Positions 33,301 to 48,300 of a stretch of DNA of 64,000 nucleotides are shown one piece after another. The stretch is from Diospyros lotus. Taxonomy: Eukaryota; Streptophyta; Magnoliopsida; Ericales; Ebenaceae. Below the pieces are notes generated by a model that was not told the origin of the DNA, ran no database searches, and worked only from the letters and a program-made list of their open reading frames with translations. Each line of letters starts with the position of its first letter. Position 1 is the first letter of the stretch. The position numbers and the translations under genes were made by a program. Where the stretch lies: positions 2,224,393-2,288,392 of the forward strand of contig NC_068352.1 of NCBI RefSeq assembly GCF_014633365.1, written 5' to 3'.

Positions 33301-36300
33301 CAAACCTTCTAGCAATCAGCTCCTTTGTTAAAACATCAGCCACTTGTTCTTCAAATGGAACATAAGGAATATGAATTAGACCCGCATCTTAGACCCGCAT
33401 CCAACTTCTCCTTTATAAAATGTCGGTCTATTTCTATATGTTTTGTCCTGTCATGCTGAACAAGATCATATACAATACTAATGGTTGATTGATTATCACA
33501 AAATAACTTGATTGGACCTTGAATCTGAACTTTCAAATCCTCTAGGATAATCCTTAGACATAGTAATTCACATAGACCAAGGGTCATAGACCTAAATTCT
33601 ACTTTTGCACTAGACCTGGCCACAATGTTTTGCTTCTTTCTCCTCCAGGACACAAGATTCTCACCTAAAAACACACAATATCCAGTTGTAGACCTTCTAT
33701 TAGTAAAGGATCCTGCATAATCTGCATCTATGAAGCATTTAACATCCAATTCAGCACCTGTTCTGAACAAGATACCTTTGCCTGGTGTTGTTTGTAGATA
33801 GCATAGTATCTTCCTTACTGTCTACATATGCTCCTCAGTTGGGTAGTGCATGAACTGACTTACTAGACTGACAGCAAAAGCAATGTTAGGTCTAGCATGT
33901 GAGAGATATATCAAGCGCCCCACTAACCTTTGGTGTAACACCCCACTTTTCCCAAGCGTGCGTTAACCCGAGATATCGAGGATATTTTTTTTTCCACACA
34001 TTCACTCAATCCAATACACATAAATCAATCCCCAATAATCTCGTTCTACCTTCTCAGCATATCAAACTTAATAATCAATAAGCTAAAACAGGTAACATCA
34101 TCATAAATATGGAAGCAAAATCAAAACCTCAAATGATACATAATTGCAAACAGTTTGTTTATAACATAGAAACCGTACCATCGTTTTACATCACATCCTC
34201 AAATATGTAAATAACGGCTACATCTCGAAAACCTCTTTTCCCTTAGCATCGTTGCTTTTACTTAAAACGTTTGAATATTTCAGGGACATAATCCAAATTA
34301 GATACTAAATCATCTAAGTAAAGGTTCAAAAACATTTTCATGAATATATGCAAGACCATGAAACAAACCGACATTTGGAATGATTGGAAAAGATCTTAGA
34401 AGATTTGGAATGGTTGGAGAAGATTTTAGAAGGTTTGAAATGATTGGAATATCTTAGGAGATTTGGAAAAGATTTGAAATGATTGAGAAATATTATAATA
34501 TAATATAACATACATGGTGGCCAAGTTTCAAGGCCTATAAATAGGAGACACCATTTGGAGAAGTGGGAGAAGGAATGGAGAAAGGATAAAGATTTAATTC
34601 CTTGAATATATACGATGGCCAAGGTACGTTAAGATTCAGATTTGAGAACTGTTAGAAGCCTAGCATGAGAATCAAGGTTGGGCACGAGATTCGAGGTGTT
34701 CTAAGTTTCGTTCAAGGTGAGTGGTTCTGTCAAAAAACTAGTTTTGTTACATGTGAATGGTTGAACCTGTGAATGGTTGTTTTCATGTGGGAGTTTCGTT
34801 TCAAAATGTTTTATACATGTGCATTGAATTTTGTGCATTAAATTATGTGCATTGAAATGTTGATTTATATGATGCATTGAACCATAGTATGTGTTGTTAG
34901 CATTGGCATGTTTATGTGTTGTCCATGTGGGATGTCAACCTGGTATATAGCCCTCGAGTGATAGCACTAGGGAAGTGTGCCAAGGAATAATGTTTACTTG
35001 TGGCGAGGCTGAGAGTGGACACCACCCTAGGTTGGCTCAAGTGGTGGGGCTAAAAATGGACACCACCCTAAGTTCCTTTGAGTGATAGCATTATTTCCGA
35101 GGTGGACGTGGATTCCCAACGTTAGTGTTGATGTGATCCTCTTGTGGCCAGGGTTGGGTTGTGCTGTGTTATGCTAATGTGGTTATGTTGCCTTTAGAGA
35201 GATTGCTCTTTCCTCGCAGTATGGGTTAAGCGCTGTATGAGATTCTCTTGAGTTGGGACATTTCTAAAATCTTCTCCAATCATTCCAAATCTTCTCCCAA
35301 GTGGCCAATGGTGGCTTGCCACGTGTCCCTAAGATTTTCTTCACTCATTTCAAATCTTCTCCCAAGTGGTTAATGGTGGCTTGCCACGTGTCCCTAGACT
35401 TTAAATAAGGTTTGAACTCCAAAGTGATACAAAACTGGAATGGAATGTTGTTTAAAATCCAAAAATGATCCAAAGCTGTATTGAAATGTAAACTCACATT
35501 CGCAACCTCATCATGACTTCCAATAGTTAGTTGGTTCAGTTCGCTGCTCCAATGGTCTAGTTACAGAGTTTCAAGAATTACACTTTGGTTTGAATTTTTC
35601 GGGTAATTGCACTTAGACCCCTTACAACTTGGTCCCTAGCTATTTTTTAATTGCACTTATGCCCCTAGAGAAAGAATTTATTACGCTAATACCCCAAGGT
35701 TTTAGGTAAATTGCACTTTTACCCGAACTTCAATATTTACGATTTTGCCCCTACCTCAGAAACTGAACTTCTCCCTTAAGACCTTCATAACCCTTTGAAA
35801 TGTCCTACTTCCTCAAATATTTGAATTTAAAAATCTCGGTTATTACATCATATTTCAGTCTAACAATCTCAGGTGTTACATCTGGTATCTTCCCTTATCC
35901 ATTGGTTGACTGCTAAGGCTTTCCCTCAATTTAATATTAGGCTCTATTGGAATGCTGGCTCTTTTTCCTCCCAGTAAACCTAGTTCAGTTAACAAATCCA
36001 AGATATACTTGCGTTGGGATAGAGAAATTCCTACCTTAGAGAAAACCACCTCTATAAATATTTGAGTGTACCAAGGTCTTTAATCTCAAATTCCCGAGCC
36101 AAATTATCCTTGAGGACTTTTTGTTCTTCACCATCATTCCCTATAACAATGATGTCATCCACATAAACTAGCAAGGTTGTCACCTTCTCTTCCCTTGAGT
36201 GTTTAATAAATAGGGAATGATCACCTCCATGGTTGTTAAACTCCCGATTTTACGGGTACGATTTTACGATTTTTTACACCGAAAACCCTTACGATTTTGA

Positions 36301-39300
36301 AGTTAAACCACACTCGATTTTACGATTTTACATGTCAAAGACCCTCTTACGATTTTACAATTTTAACAACCTTGATCACCTCTGCTTTAGTGATATCCCA
36401 TAGATCTCATTACCTTAGAAAATCTATCAAACCAAGCTCATGGGGACTACTTGAGGCCATAGAGGGTCTTTTTAAGCCTACATACCTTGCATGAATCTTC
36501 TTTCTAGAATCCTAGAGGTAATTTCATGAACACTTCCTCCTCTAAATCCCCATATAGAAATGCACTCTTTACATTTAGCTGTTGTAACTGCCATCCATAA
36601 TAAGCTGCTAGCGATAAAAGTATTCTTACCGTTGTCATTTTTGCCACATGAGCAAAAGTCTCAAAGTAGTCTACTCCATAGGATTGAGTATAGCCTTTAA
36701 CCATTAGCCGAGCTTTATACCTCTCCAAGGTTCCATCTGCATTGTATTTTAGATTAAAAACCCACCTACAACCTACTGGAACAACCCCCTTTGGTCTAGG
36801 TACTAGCTCCCAGGTTTGATTCTTGTTTAATGCTCTCATTTCCTCTAGCATAGCTTGCTTCTAGTTTTGATCTTTTAGAGCCTCATCAACTGTCCTAGGA
36901 ATGACAACGGTATCCAAGGATGTTAGGATTTTGTGCTTTTTGGGAGAGACGATGGTAAGAAATATAATTAGCCAATAGATGTTGAGTACAGCTTCTAACC
37001 CCTTTTCTTACAGCAATAGGGAGATCCAAATCACTAGGAATAGGGTTAGAAGGAATCGAGGGTTGAATGAATTCAGTATCTAGACTGAGGTCTGATGTTG
37101 ATTCAAGCTAAGGATCTAGAATAGGCTGAGATCTTCTCTTGAATACATAAGGAGAGCCCTTAAACCTGACCGAGGATGGCAGTTGTTGAGTTGCTTGATT
37201 AGGTACGTCCTATTCACTGGAACTTGGTGAGTGAGTAGATGTGATAGGCTAATTAGTCTCTAACAGCTTACTAGAGCTTAAAGGAACTAACTCTAAGCTA
37301 GGAAGAACACCACTAGCACCTTGGTCAACATACTTCAGATTCTCCCCCTAGGGACCAACACTAGAGGAGCCAAAGAATGGTTGAGATTCAACAAAAGTTA
37401 CATCCTTTAACACATAGAATTTTCTAGTGGAAGGATGATAACATTTGTATCATTTCTGAGTAGGGGAGTAATCAAGGAAGATACACCTAAGAGCTCTAGG
37501 GTCAAGTTTATATCAATGAAGTTTGGGAACATGAACAAAGGACACACAGCCAATCACCCTAAGAGGAAGAGGAGTATGCAAACTCATGTATGGAAAGTAG
37601 AAGGATAAACATTGGAGATGACTCTAATGGTTTAGAATTTTAGAGGGAACCTAGTTGAGCAAGTAGGCTGCTGTTAGGACTGCCTCTCCCTAGAAATGTT
37701 TAGGAACATGATGATGGTGGAGAAGGGCTTTAGTGAGGAGATGTCTCATCTTCCATTCAGCTACTCCATTTTGTTGAGGAGTATCTATGCAGGAAGACTC
37801 ATGGACAATTGATGAGGTCACCAATCAAGACCCAGCCCAAAGCCGACCCGACCCAAATTGGGCAGCCCAAACAATAGCACTAGAACAGTAGCGAAACTTC
37901 ATAAGTTATAGGATTCTATTTCATGTTTGATTAGAGTTTTATTTCTATTAGGATTCTAGTTGAATTTTGTTTACAAGTATTAGATGGATTAGCCAAACTC
38001 TATAAATATACCTAGAAGCTAGGGGTTGTAATCAATTTTCTTTATTTAATAAATTCCAACAAACCAGTTTAGTTTTTTCCAGCAAGCAGCTTCGGTTCTT
38101 ACTCCTAGTTGAGAGTCCAGCTTTGATCATTGAAGTTTGTTCTCTCGAGGGTACTTGAAACTTATTGTTTCAAGGGTTTTTTTGTGTGTTTTCTTTATAC
38201 AAGCGCTACATGTTGCGTTAAGTGGTATCAGAGCGGTTAATCAACCAATTAGATGACCAATCTTAAAGGTAACGGTAGCAACCAGCCTCGTGACGGTGAT
38301 CAGGGGTTGTCCGCGGTTTGGAGAGTAATTGAAGAGTAGCGGAAAGTAACTCGTACTATCCAGCAATAATTGAAGCAAATTAACAACCAATTGGACTCCT
38401 TACTACAAGTTGATGATGATAGGAACCTAAATAATATGGTGAATCAAGTCGGAGCAAGAAAACCACTATCACAATCCCGAAAGTGATAGTGTAAGCCACC
38501 TTCTAATTTGACATGAATTAGGAAGGTCAATAGGGATCTTAGGAGAAGACGAAGCAGAAGACGAAGCAGGTGAGAGAGAGATTAGAGAGGGAAGAAAAGA
38601 GAGAAGAGAAAACAGAGAGAAGTTAATAGAGAAAGAGGATAGAATTCTTCTGATTTTTCATAGTCGTTACAAGTTGGGTCCAGAGGGTATATAAGCCTCT
38701 AGCATGGGTGCTACCACAACAGATCCCACCCCTAATAACCAACTCTTTTGTCTTTTGCCAGGCCCCCTTTACATGTGGACCATTCCCTTAAAATATCCTA
38801 TCCCTTACAGTTGTAATATCCAAATGAATACAAATGCATAAATTAAATGAAAACGTAACAACATAGCATCAAAGAAAAGACTACTAAGACAGTTTAAATT
38901 CATTAATAACGGTTGATGTTGCGCCATTGTCACCATGTGTGACAATTGCCCCTCTCTTAAAAGATTTCTTGTCCTCAAGAAATGCTAAGGAGGCTGGCTG
39001 CCCTGGGGAATCACTGAAGGAGGCTTGGAAAATATTCCTAGGTGTTTCTTCCCTTGTCCTCGCCCTGCCACTTGACCAACACCTGAATGAGAGGGACCCT
39101 ATGGTTATGGATCACTCTCCTATCCAATATTGCCTCTGGTTCTTCCACCCTTTTCTTTTCCTTAGGCAAGGGTGGTAGCTCGGGATTGACCTGCTCCTTA
39201 CCTGATAACCTTTTTAAGAGAGACACATGAAAGATGGGATGCATTCGGGACCCTTCAAGAAGTTGCAACTGGTAAGCCACCTTTCCAACCTTAGCTATGA

Positions 39301-42300
39301 TAGAGAACATACCAAAATACTAGGGGAGTCAATTTAGTAACCGGTCCTTGAGCAAGGGATTTCAAATGGGGGTGCCTCAACTGCAAATAAACCTTCTCCC
39401 CATCCTCCAATTCTCTGTCACTTCTACTCCAATCTGCATATTGTTTCATTTTGTTTTGGGCCGAGGCCAATTCCTGCTTGAGCTGTCTAAGTACCACCCT
39501 CCTTTGCAGCAAATATTCTTCCACTGAAGCAACTATAGTCTGCCCTCCTATGGCTGGTAATATTGGGGGTTTGTAACCATAATTAGCTTCAAACGGAGAC
39601 ATTTTTAGGGTGGTGTGGTGGGTAGAGTTATACCACCACTGGGCCAAAGCAAGCCATTTGTGCCACTGGTTAGGGTGTAAGATACAAATGCACCTAGGAT
39701 AGGTTTCTAAACTTTGATTAACCCTCTCTGTTTGCCCATCCGTTTGAGGGTGGTAGGCAGCTGACATGTTGAGTTTTATCCCAATTGACCTCATCAGTTC
39801 TTGCCAAACAATGCTGGTGAATATCTTGTCCCTGTCTGATATGATAACACTCGGCACCCCATGCAAAGCCACTATTTTGTCCATGAAAGCTCTGGCCACC
39901 TCTTGGGCCGTATAGGGATGAGCCAACCTAATAAAGTGTGCAAATTTAGTGAACCTATCGACCACCACTAGCACACTATCTGTTGCGAACAAACAACACA
40001 AACCTTAGGGTATTCACCGAATACGTTCAATCACAGATTGAAGATAGCAAAGACAGGAAACACAATAACAAACATACACATAAAATGAAACGAAAGCAAA
40101 AACAAAAACAACAAAAGGGAGACAAGGATTTTTACCGTGGTTCACCCAAAAATAGGGTTATGTCCACGTTGTGCTCTGGTGAGAAGAGCTCACTGCACTA
40201 AGTAGAGAATCGGAGATTACACCCTCTCAAAACCCTCTCAAATACTCTCTGTACAAACAATGGTTCGCTAACAAAATGCCCAATAATCACAAATACAAAT
40301 TAAAGGCAGAACCTATCGAACCATAGAACAAAATAAAGCTATACAGAGCATTTACAAAGAATGCAAAAAAGAACCCACCAGAAAACCCTAGCCCGAAGCT
40401 AAGACGAGAACCCTCGTGATCTTTCTCTTTCTTTCTCCCCTTTTCTTTTCTTTCTTTTCGTCTAACGGTTCACATCCCGAGGAGCGAGATTGAAAGCGAC
40501 AATGGATGGCTGGATTGCATCTCATAGAGCTTGGATGAGCGACTGGGATCAGATCGTGCAACACGATTGATTATTCCAACAGAAAGGCTATCGAGCGAAG
40601 GACAATCAGGCTCCTTCAGGGAGCGGCAGATGGTTGCCGAGTGTTACCATCCAACAAGCGCCACATGGCAACCTACGGTTGCCACACACAGCCATCCAAT
40701 TCTGCTAAGTATAACGACACCGTTTGGTGCTTCAACACCATCACTATCCTTCCCTTCCAACTTGGGTAATCCCTCAATGAAATGCATGGACACACTAGTC
40801 CAAGCTTGGTTGGGTACTGGTAAGGGTTGGAGCAACCCGAGGTAAGCAACATTTTCATACTTGCACCTCTTGCAAGTATCACAAGATAATACAAACTCCC
40901 TCACATCAGTCTTTAATTTTGGCCAGTGGAATAGCTACTTCACCCTTAAATAAGTGTTTTGTACCCCTGAATGTCCCCCTAAGGGAGACTCATGCAGCGA
41001 CTGTAATATTGTTTTCCTCATGTCCTCTTCACTACCTATGACCACTCTGCCCTGTAGTGGCAACATCCCTTCTCTTAAGAGTATAACCCCCAGTTCTTTG
41101 TGGTCTCACGGCCATTCCTTGTATGAGTTCTTGCACCTGCTCATCCCCTTCATAACTATCCACTACCTCGTTACACCAATCCGACACTACCATAGTAATG
41201 GCTGCCAAATTTTCGTCTTCATAACACCTTGAGAGGGCATCTATTGTCACATTCTCCTTGCCCTTCCAGTATTGTATTGAATAGTCTAACCCAATTAATT
41301 TAGCCATCCCCTTCTTTTGTAGTTGAGTTTGCAATTTTTGTTGCAATAAGAATTTCAAGCTCTCATGATTTGTCTTAATTATGAATTTACCCCCTTCTAA
41401 GTAATGACGCCATTTATCCACAGGCATTAGAATAAATAAGAATTCTTTCTCATATATACTTAGGCCCACATGTCTACCACTTAGAGCTCGACTTAAGAAG
41501 GCTAAGGGTCTTCCTTTCTGGGACAATACCACCCTAATGCCACTCTCACAAGCATTTGTTTCTACCACAAACGGTTGGCTAAAATTGGGCAACCCCAAAA
41601 CTGGAACCTTACTCACTGCCCTCTTCAACTTTTCAAAGGTTGTCTCGGCCTCCTACCCCCAATTAAAGCTTCCCTTCTATAGGAGTTCGGTTAAAGGTTT
41701 GCTTATAATCCCATATCCTTTAACAAATCGACGATAATAACCCATTAGCCCAAGGAATCCTCTCGAGGCCCTCACGGTTGTGGGTTTGGGCCAAGCCAAC
41801 ATGGCTTCCACTTTTTTAGGGTCGATGCTAATCCCTTCTCCAGAAATTAAATGCCCCAAGTACTCCACTTCATTTTGCCCAAATGCACATTTTGACCTTT
41901 TGATAAAAAGTTGGTTAGCTCTAAGGACCTCCAGGGTGGTTTTGAGGTGAGATATATGTTGGTCCAAGGTAGGGCTATATACAAGGATGTCGTCAAAGAA
42001 TACTAGGACAAATTTTCTTAGGAAGGCTCAAAAATTTGGTTTATGAGGAACTGAAATGTAGTTGGGGTATTGATGAGCCCAAATGGCATCACAAAAAATT
42101 CAAAATGGCCGTGGTGTGTCCTAAAAGTGGTTTTAGGGACATCTTCGAGCTTCATTTTGATCTAATGGTAGCCGAACCTAAGGTCAAGTTTTGAAAAGAA
42201 AAGAGCATCATGTTGTTCATCCATCAAGTCCTCAACTACGGGTATAGGGAATTTATCTCTAATGGTTAAGGAATTCAATTTGCGATAGTCAACACAAAAA

Positions 42301-45300
42301 GGCCAAGATCCATCCTTTTTTTTAATTAGGAGGACAAACGAGGCAAAAGGGCTTTGGCTATGTCTTATGAAAGATTGGTTTAACATATCCTTCACCATCT
42401 TTTCAATTTCGGTTTTCTAGGTTGGGGAGTACCTATAGGACCTGATGTTGATGGGTTCCGCATTAGGCTTCAGATTTATGGAGTTATCCAAGGTTCGGGT
42501 AGGAGGTAAGGTTGTGGGTTCAACAAATAAGTCCTTGTAACTATCCAACAATTCATCAATTAGGTGCTAAGAATGTACTTGGTCAAGTTTCTGGGGCTGA
42601 GATGTGACTGTCACGTGCACCTCCCCACGCAGCTCTTTTTCGAGCTCTCCCTCCATTGCCACAAGTGAACCTTCCCCCACAGCCACTAGTGAGAACAATT
42701 GGGACAGTTGACACCATTTGTTCTTAAGCATTTTGTGCTGAATCTAGCCTTGATCCTAGAATATTCTAGGATCAGTTTTCTATGTAAATATCATGTAAAT
42801 ATAGAAAGGTAATAATGGTAGGATGCTTACAATTATTTATTTCCTTCTTTACTAGTAATCCTCTCCTTAAAAGAGGATGTTGTACACAATTATTTTGTAT
42901 CAATGAAGAGATTTCTGGGTCTGATTTCTAAGTTGGTATCAGAGCCAAAATCAAATCACAGCCTTACACTGTGAAAAAACCCTAGGCTGCTCTGTCAGTC
43001 ATCTGAAATCACCAAGTCGCCAACGCCTCTCCAACAGCGACCCTTAGTTGCTGCCAACCTCAGATCTGTCGGCCTCTCTCCATCGGCAACTCTAAGTCGC
43101 CATCCCAAACAACACCGACGCCGCCGACCGCATTCCCAGACGCTGCTGGCCGATCGCAATTCCTGTGCTGCCGCTCGCGATCCCTGTGTTGCTGGCCGAT
43201 CGCGATTCTCGTGCTGCCACTCGCGAATCCCTGTGCTGGCCGATCGCGATTCCAGCGTCGTCTCCTTCCAAAGCTGTTATCTCCACCTCCCAGTGCTGCT
43301 GCTGCTACCTCCCAGAGTCGTCGCTGCCTTGTCTCAGTGTCGCCTCCTTCCAGCACTGCTATCTCCACCTTCCAGCACTGTTGTTGCTGCCTCCCAGAAG
43401 TAGTTGTTGTCCTTACACTAGCAGTTTCTTCCCTGATCGTATCAAGCAGTTTATTATTTCTCAGCCATGTCCGAAGTTACCTCTGAAATCTCCGCCGTTG
43501 TTGTCCCAACAAAAATGCCAGCAACCCAACCAACCCATTCTGTCCAAATCACTACTATCCGCTTAAATGGTGATAACTTTCTTCGTTGGTCTCAATCAGT
43601 CCGGATGTATATCCGTGGGCAAGGGAAAATTGGCTATCTTACCGGAGACAAGAAGGAACCTGCAGTGGATGACCCATCCCATTCTATTTAGGATGCTGAA
43701 AACTCCATGGTAATGACATGGCTAGTCAATTCCATGGATGAAGATATCAGTTCCAATTATATGTGCTATTCTACTGCAAAGGAATTGTGGGACAATGTCA
43801 ATCAGATGTACTCTGACCTGGGGAATCAATCTCAGGTTTTTGAATTAACTTTGAAACTGGGAGAGATCCAACAAGGAGATAATTCTGTCACTAAGTACTT
43901 CCATTCTTTGAAGCGACTGTGGCAAGATCTTGATCTCTTCAACACATATGAGTGGAAATTTACAAATGATTGCAACCACCACAAGAAACTAGTTGAAGAT
44001 AGCCGTATTTACAAGTTTCTGGCTGGCCTTAATATCGAGTTTGATGAAGTGCGAGGAAGGATCATTGGCCGGTCTCCTCTTCCACCTATTGGTGACGTAT
44101 TTGCCGAAGTTAGAAGAGAGGAAAGTCGAAGGAGTGTCATGCTAGGAAAAAATGCCACTGGTGAGTCACTTGAAAATTCTGCCCTAATTGCTGATTCTAC
44201 TGCCTACAAGGCTGCAAATTACCAGCGTCAAAGCAATGAGCGACCTCGGGTCTGGTGTGACCATTGTAACAAGCCACGCCATACTCGTGAAACTTGTTGG
44301 AAAATTCATGGCAAACCTGTTAATTGGAATAGCAGTAAGCAAGGAGACAGGAGCCACCGTGGGGTCCCTACTGCTAATGTGATCGATACCAGTCCCTTCA
44401 ACAAAGAGCAAATTGATCAACTTTTGCAGCTGTTAAAATCCAATTCCTCATCTGGTATTCCTAGTGTTTCCTTGGCACACACAGGTAGAAAACCTAATGC
44501 CCTTTCTTGTCTTCATTTCTCTCCATGGGTTATAGATTCCGGAGCCTCTGATCATATGACTAGTCCTTCTCATTTTTTTAATACCTATACTCCTTGCTCT
44601 GGAAATGAAAAAATCAGAATTGCCGATGGTAGTTTTTCACCTATTGCCGGCAAAGGACTTATTAAACTGACTGCGAATATTATCTCACTTCTGTCCTTCA
44701 TGTTCCTAACTTAGCTTGCAATCTTTTGTCAGTTAGTAAACTATACAAAGATTCTAATTGTCGTGCTACTTTCTTTGACTCTCATTGTGAATTTCAGGAC
44801 CAGAGTTTAGGGACGATGATTGGGCGTACTAGGATGATTGATGGTCTATACTACTTTGATGACATCTCTGTTGGTAATAAAAAAGCTCAGGGCTTTAGTA
44901 GTATTAGTTCAATTCTTGTTCCAGATACAATTATGCTATGGCATCTTAGACTAGGCCATCCTAATTTTGCCTATTTGAAACGTTTATTTCCTGAATTGTT
45001 TAAAGGAATGGATTATTCACTTTTTCAATGTGACAGTTGCATCTTGGCAAAAAATCATCGGTCTACATATTTACCAAAACCCTACCAAGCATCCAAACCT
45101 TTTTATATAATTCATAGTGATGTTTGGGGTCCATCTAAAATTTCTACTCTCTCTGGAAAACGGTGGTATATTACCTTTATTGATGATCATACACGTCTGT
45201 GTTGGGTTTATTTGATGCACAAAAAATCAGAAGTGGAATACTTAATCACATATAAAAATATCACCTCAAGCACCCAAATAGATTACTTCCTCATGAGACA

Positions 45301-48300
45301 AGAGGATCGGTTATGTTGTAGGAATTGTAAGGTGATACCAGGAGAGTGTTTGACTACTCAACATAGACTTCTAGTACTTGACGTCCAAGTAAGAAATTGG
45401 AAGAGAAAAAATCACATAAAACAAAATCCAAGAATCAGGTGGTGGAATTTAAAAGGGGAGAAACAACTAATCTTCAAAGAAAAATTAAGGGGTAGAAGGG
45501 AATGGAATGGAGAAAGACAGACAAACCAAATGTGGAAAGAAATGGCTAATGCTCTGAGAAGCACGGCAAAGGTAGTCCTTGGAGAGACAAATGGTAGAGC
45601 CCCTAACCTTAAGGAGTCTTGGTGGTGGAATGAAGAGGTACAATTGAAAATTAAAAATAAGAAAACTTGCTATAAGGCGGTATATCAATGCAACAATGAA
45701 GAAAATCAAAAAAATTATAAAGAAGCAAAAAGGCAGCAAAAAAAGCTGTTAGTGAAGCAAGGTCAAAAGCATATGAGAATCTATATAAACGACTTGATAC
45801 AAAAGATGGAGAAAGGGATATATATAAATTAGCTAAAGCAAGAGAAAAAAAACACAGGATTTAAATCAAGTGAAATGCATAAAAGATGACAATCAAAATG
45901 TTTTAGTAAATGAGGGAGCGATTAAGGAGAGAGGGAAGGAGTATTTCACAAAATTATTCAATGATGGTGGTGACACAAGAGTTAGGTTGGGACATCTTAG
46001 TAACTCCGAAGGGAATGTGAGCTACACATTCTATTGACGCATAAGTTCAAATGAAATAAGGCAAGCATTAAAAAAGATGAAAAATCATAAGGCAGTGGGA
46101 CCAGATAATATACCAATAGAAGCATGGAAATGCATGGGAGAAGAGGGCATCTCCTGGCTAACGCAACTATTTAACGCCATCCTTAAATCAAAAAAGATGT
46201 CAGATGAGTGGAGGAATAGTGCTTTGGTTCCTATATATAAGAACAAAGGAGATGTTCAAAACTGTAAAAATTATAGAGGAATTAAGTTAATGAGTCATAC
46301 CATGAAACTCTGGGAGAGAGTAATAGAGCAGAGGCTTAGAAAGGAAACAAAGGTGTCAGCAAATCAGTTTGGTTTCATGCCTGGTAGGTCAACAATGGAA
46401 GCTATATATTTACTGAGGCGTCTAATGGAAAGGTATCGAGATCATCAGAAGGACCTACATATGGTGTTTATAGATCTAGAAAAGACCTATGATAGGGTCC
46501 CAAGAGAAGTATTATGGAGGGTTTTAGAGAAGAAATGAGTCAAAATAGCCTATATACAAGCCCTTAAGGACATGTATCATGGTGTAGAGACAAGGGTCAG
46601 AACATGCGGAGGGGATACTGAACCATTTACAACTACAATAGGACTGCATCAAGGTTCTGTACTAAGTCCATACTTATTTGCCCTAGTAATGGATGAACTC
46701 ACTAAAGATATTCAGACAGATGTGCTATGGTGTATGCTATTTGCAGACGACATAGTGTTGGTGGATGAAACAAAAGAAGGAGTGAACACTAAGCTTGAGT
46801 TGTGGAGAAACAATTTAGAATCTAAGGGATTTAAATTAAGTAGAAAGAAAACAGAATATATGAAATGCAAATTTAGTAAAAATGCAAGAGTGGATGATGT
46901 TATAATAAAATTAGAAGACCAAATCTTACAAAGAAAAGACCATTTTCGATATTTGGGATCAGTGATTCAAAAAGATGGAGAAATCCATGAGGATGTCGCA
47001 CATAGAATTAAGGCAGGTTGGCTAAAATGGAGAAATGCATCGGGGGTGTTATGTGATGGTAAAATCCCATTAAAATTGAAAGGAAAATTTTATAGGACAG
47101 CTATAAGACCAGTCTTGCTGTATGGCTCAGAATATTGGGCAGTCAAATACCAGCATGAGCAAAAGACGAGTGTAGCGGAAATGAGGATGTTAAGATGGAT
47201 GTGCGGACATACAAGAAAGGATAAAATTAGAAATGAAGTTATTCGTAATAAGGTAGGAGTAGTGCCAATCGAGGAGAAGATGAGAGAGACTAGACTAAGA
47301 TGATTTGGTCATGTGAGAAGGAGACTAAGAGACGCTCCTGTGAGGAGAGTTGATGAAATGGAACAATTAGTCACAAAAAGAGGTAGAGGTAAACCCAAGA
47401 AGACTTTGGGAGAGACATTAAAATTTGATATGAAATATATGGATCTAAATGAGGATATGACAAAAGACAGAAATACATGGAAGTCTAGAATTCATGTAGC
47501 CGACCCCACATAGTGGGATAAAGGCTGGATATGTTGTTGTTGTTGTTGTATGGTTGAAAATCAATTTCAAACCAAAATTAGTATTTTACACTCTAATAAT
47601 GGCACCGAGAATTTTAATGAGCACTTGGGGGGATTTTTTGAAAGCTAAAGGTATTCACCATACATCTACTTGTCGAAACACTCCTCAACAAAATGGCATT
47701 GCTGAACGAAAAAATAGGCATTTACTCGAAGTCGCACGTGCCATAATGTTTTCTATGCATATTCCAAAATATTTGTGAGGTGAAGCTGTTTTGACGGCCT
47801 CCAATTTGATAAACAGGATGCCCACTAAAGTGTTAAAGTACAAAACCCCTCTAGAGTGCCTAAAAGAAGTTTTTCCCAACACTCGGTTACATTCGGATCT
47901 TCCTATCAAAGTTTTTGGGTGTACTGTGTATGTTCATATCCCTAATCAATTTCGTTCCAAACTTGACCCTAGGGCTATCAAATGTGTTTTTTTTGGTTAT
48001 GCCTCATATAAAAAAAGCTATAAGTGTTATGATCCTCACACCAAAAAAATCCATATCAGTATGGATGTTTCGTTTTTCGAAAAACAACCTTATTTTACCC
48101 AAAATTCTCTTCAGGGGGAGACACGTGAAGTTGACGATAATTTTTGGGATGTTTCTATCCCACTCCCAAATGCAATTTGCCCTACTCAAGAACCAAATGT
48201 TTCTAATAATGGTCACTTAGGAGATTCTGGTTCTTTGGTGCCAAGTAAAGGAGTTTCTCATGCAGGGAGAGAAGTACTACAAATCAATCATCATGATCTA

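Larger units (their letters stand above)
33020..37815 (-). mobile_element. Old minus-strand Ty1/Copia element, 5' part missing
   Basis: On the minus strand: an integrase segment ending [15 protein letters not shown] (about 37750-37800), RT (36504-36851: [32 protein letters not shown]), RNase H (33351-33770: [33 protein letters not shown]), polypurine AACTTGAGGGGGAG, then the 3' LTR beginning TGTTGATTC at 33243 and running left to about 33020. It lacks gag and the 5' LTR, which are cut off by the element at 37811. Many stops and shifts occur. It is interrupted by the solo LTR 33934-35880 and the miniature element 36228-36373. It is in the sense orientation of MSH5. Confidence 0.85.

Noticed and set aside
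34338..34622. 94-codon frame with an iterated [10 protein letters not shown] motif, reminiscent of a repeat protein
   Set aside because: The repeats come from a minisatellite within a solo LTR; there is no gene context.
44726..45832. 368-codon frame looking like one protein
   Set aside because: It is a chance fusion of Copia integrase (to about 45236) and RTE LINE endonuclease sequence across an insertion junction, not a novel fusion gene.
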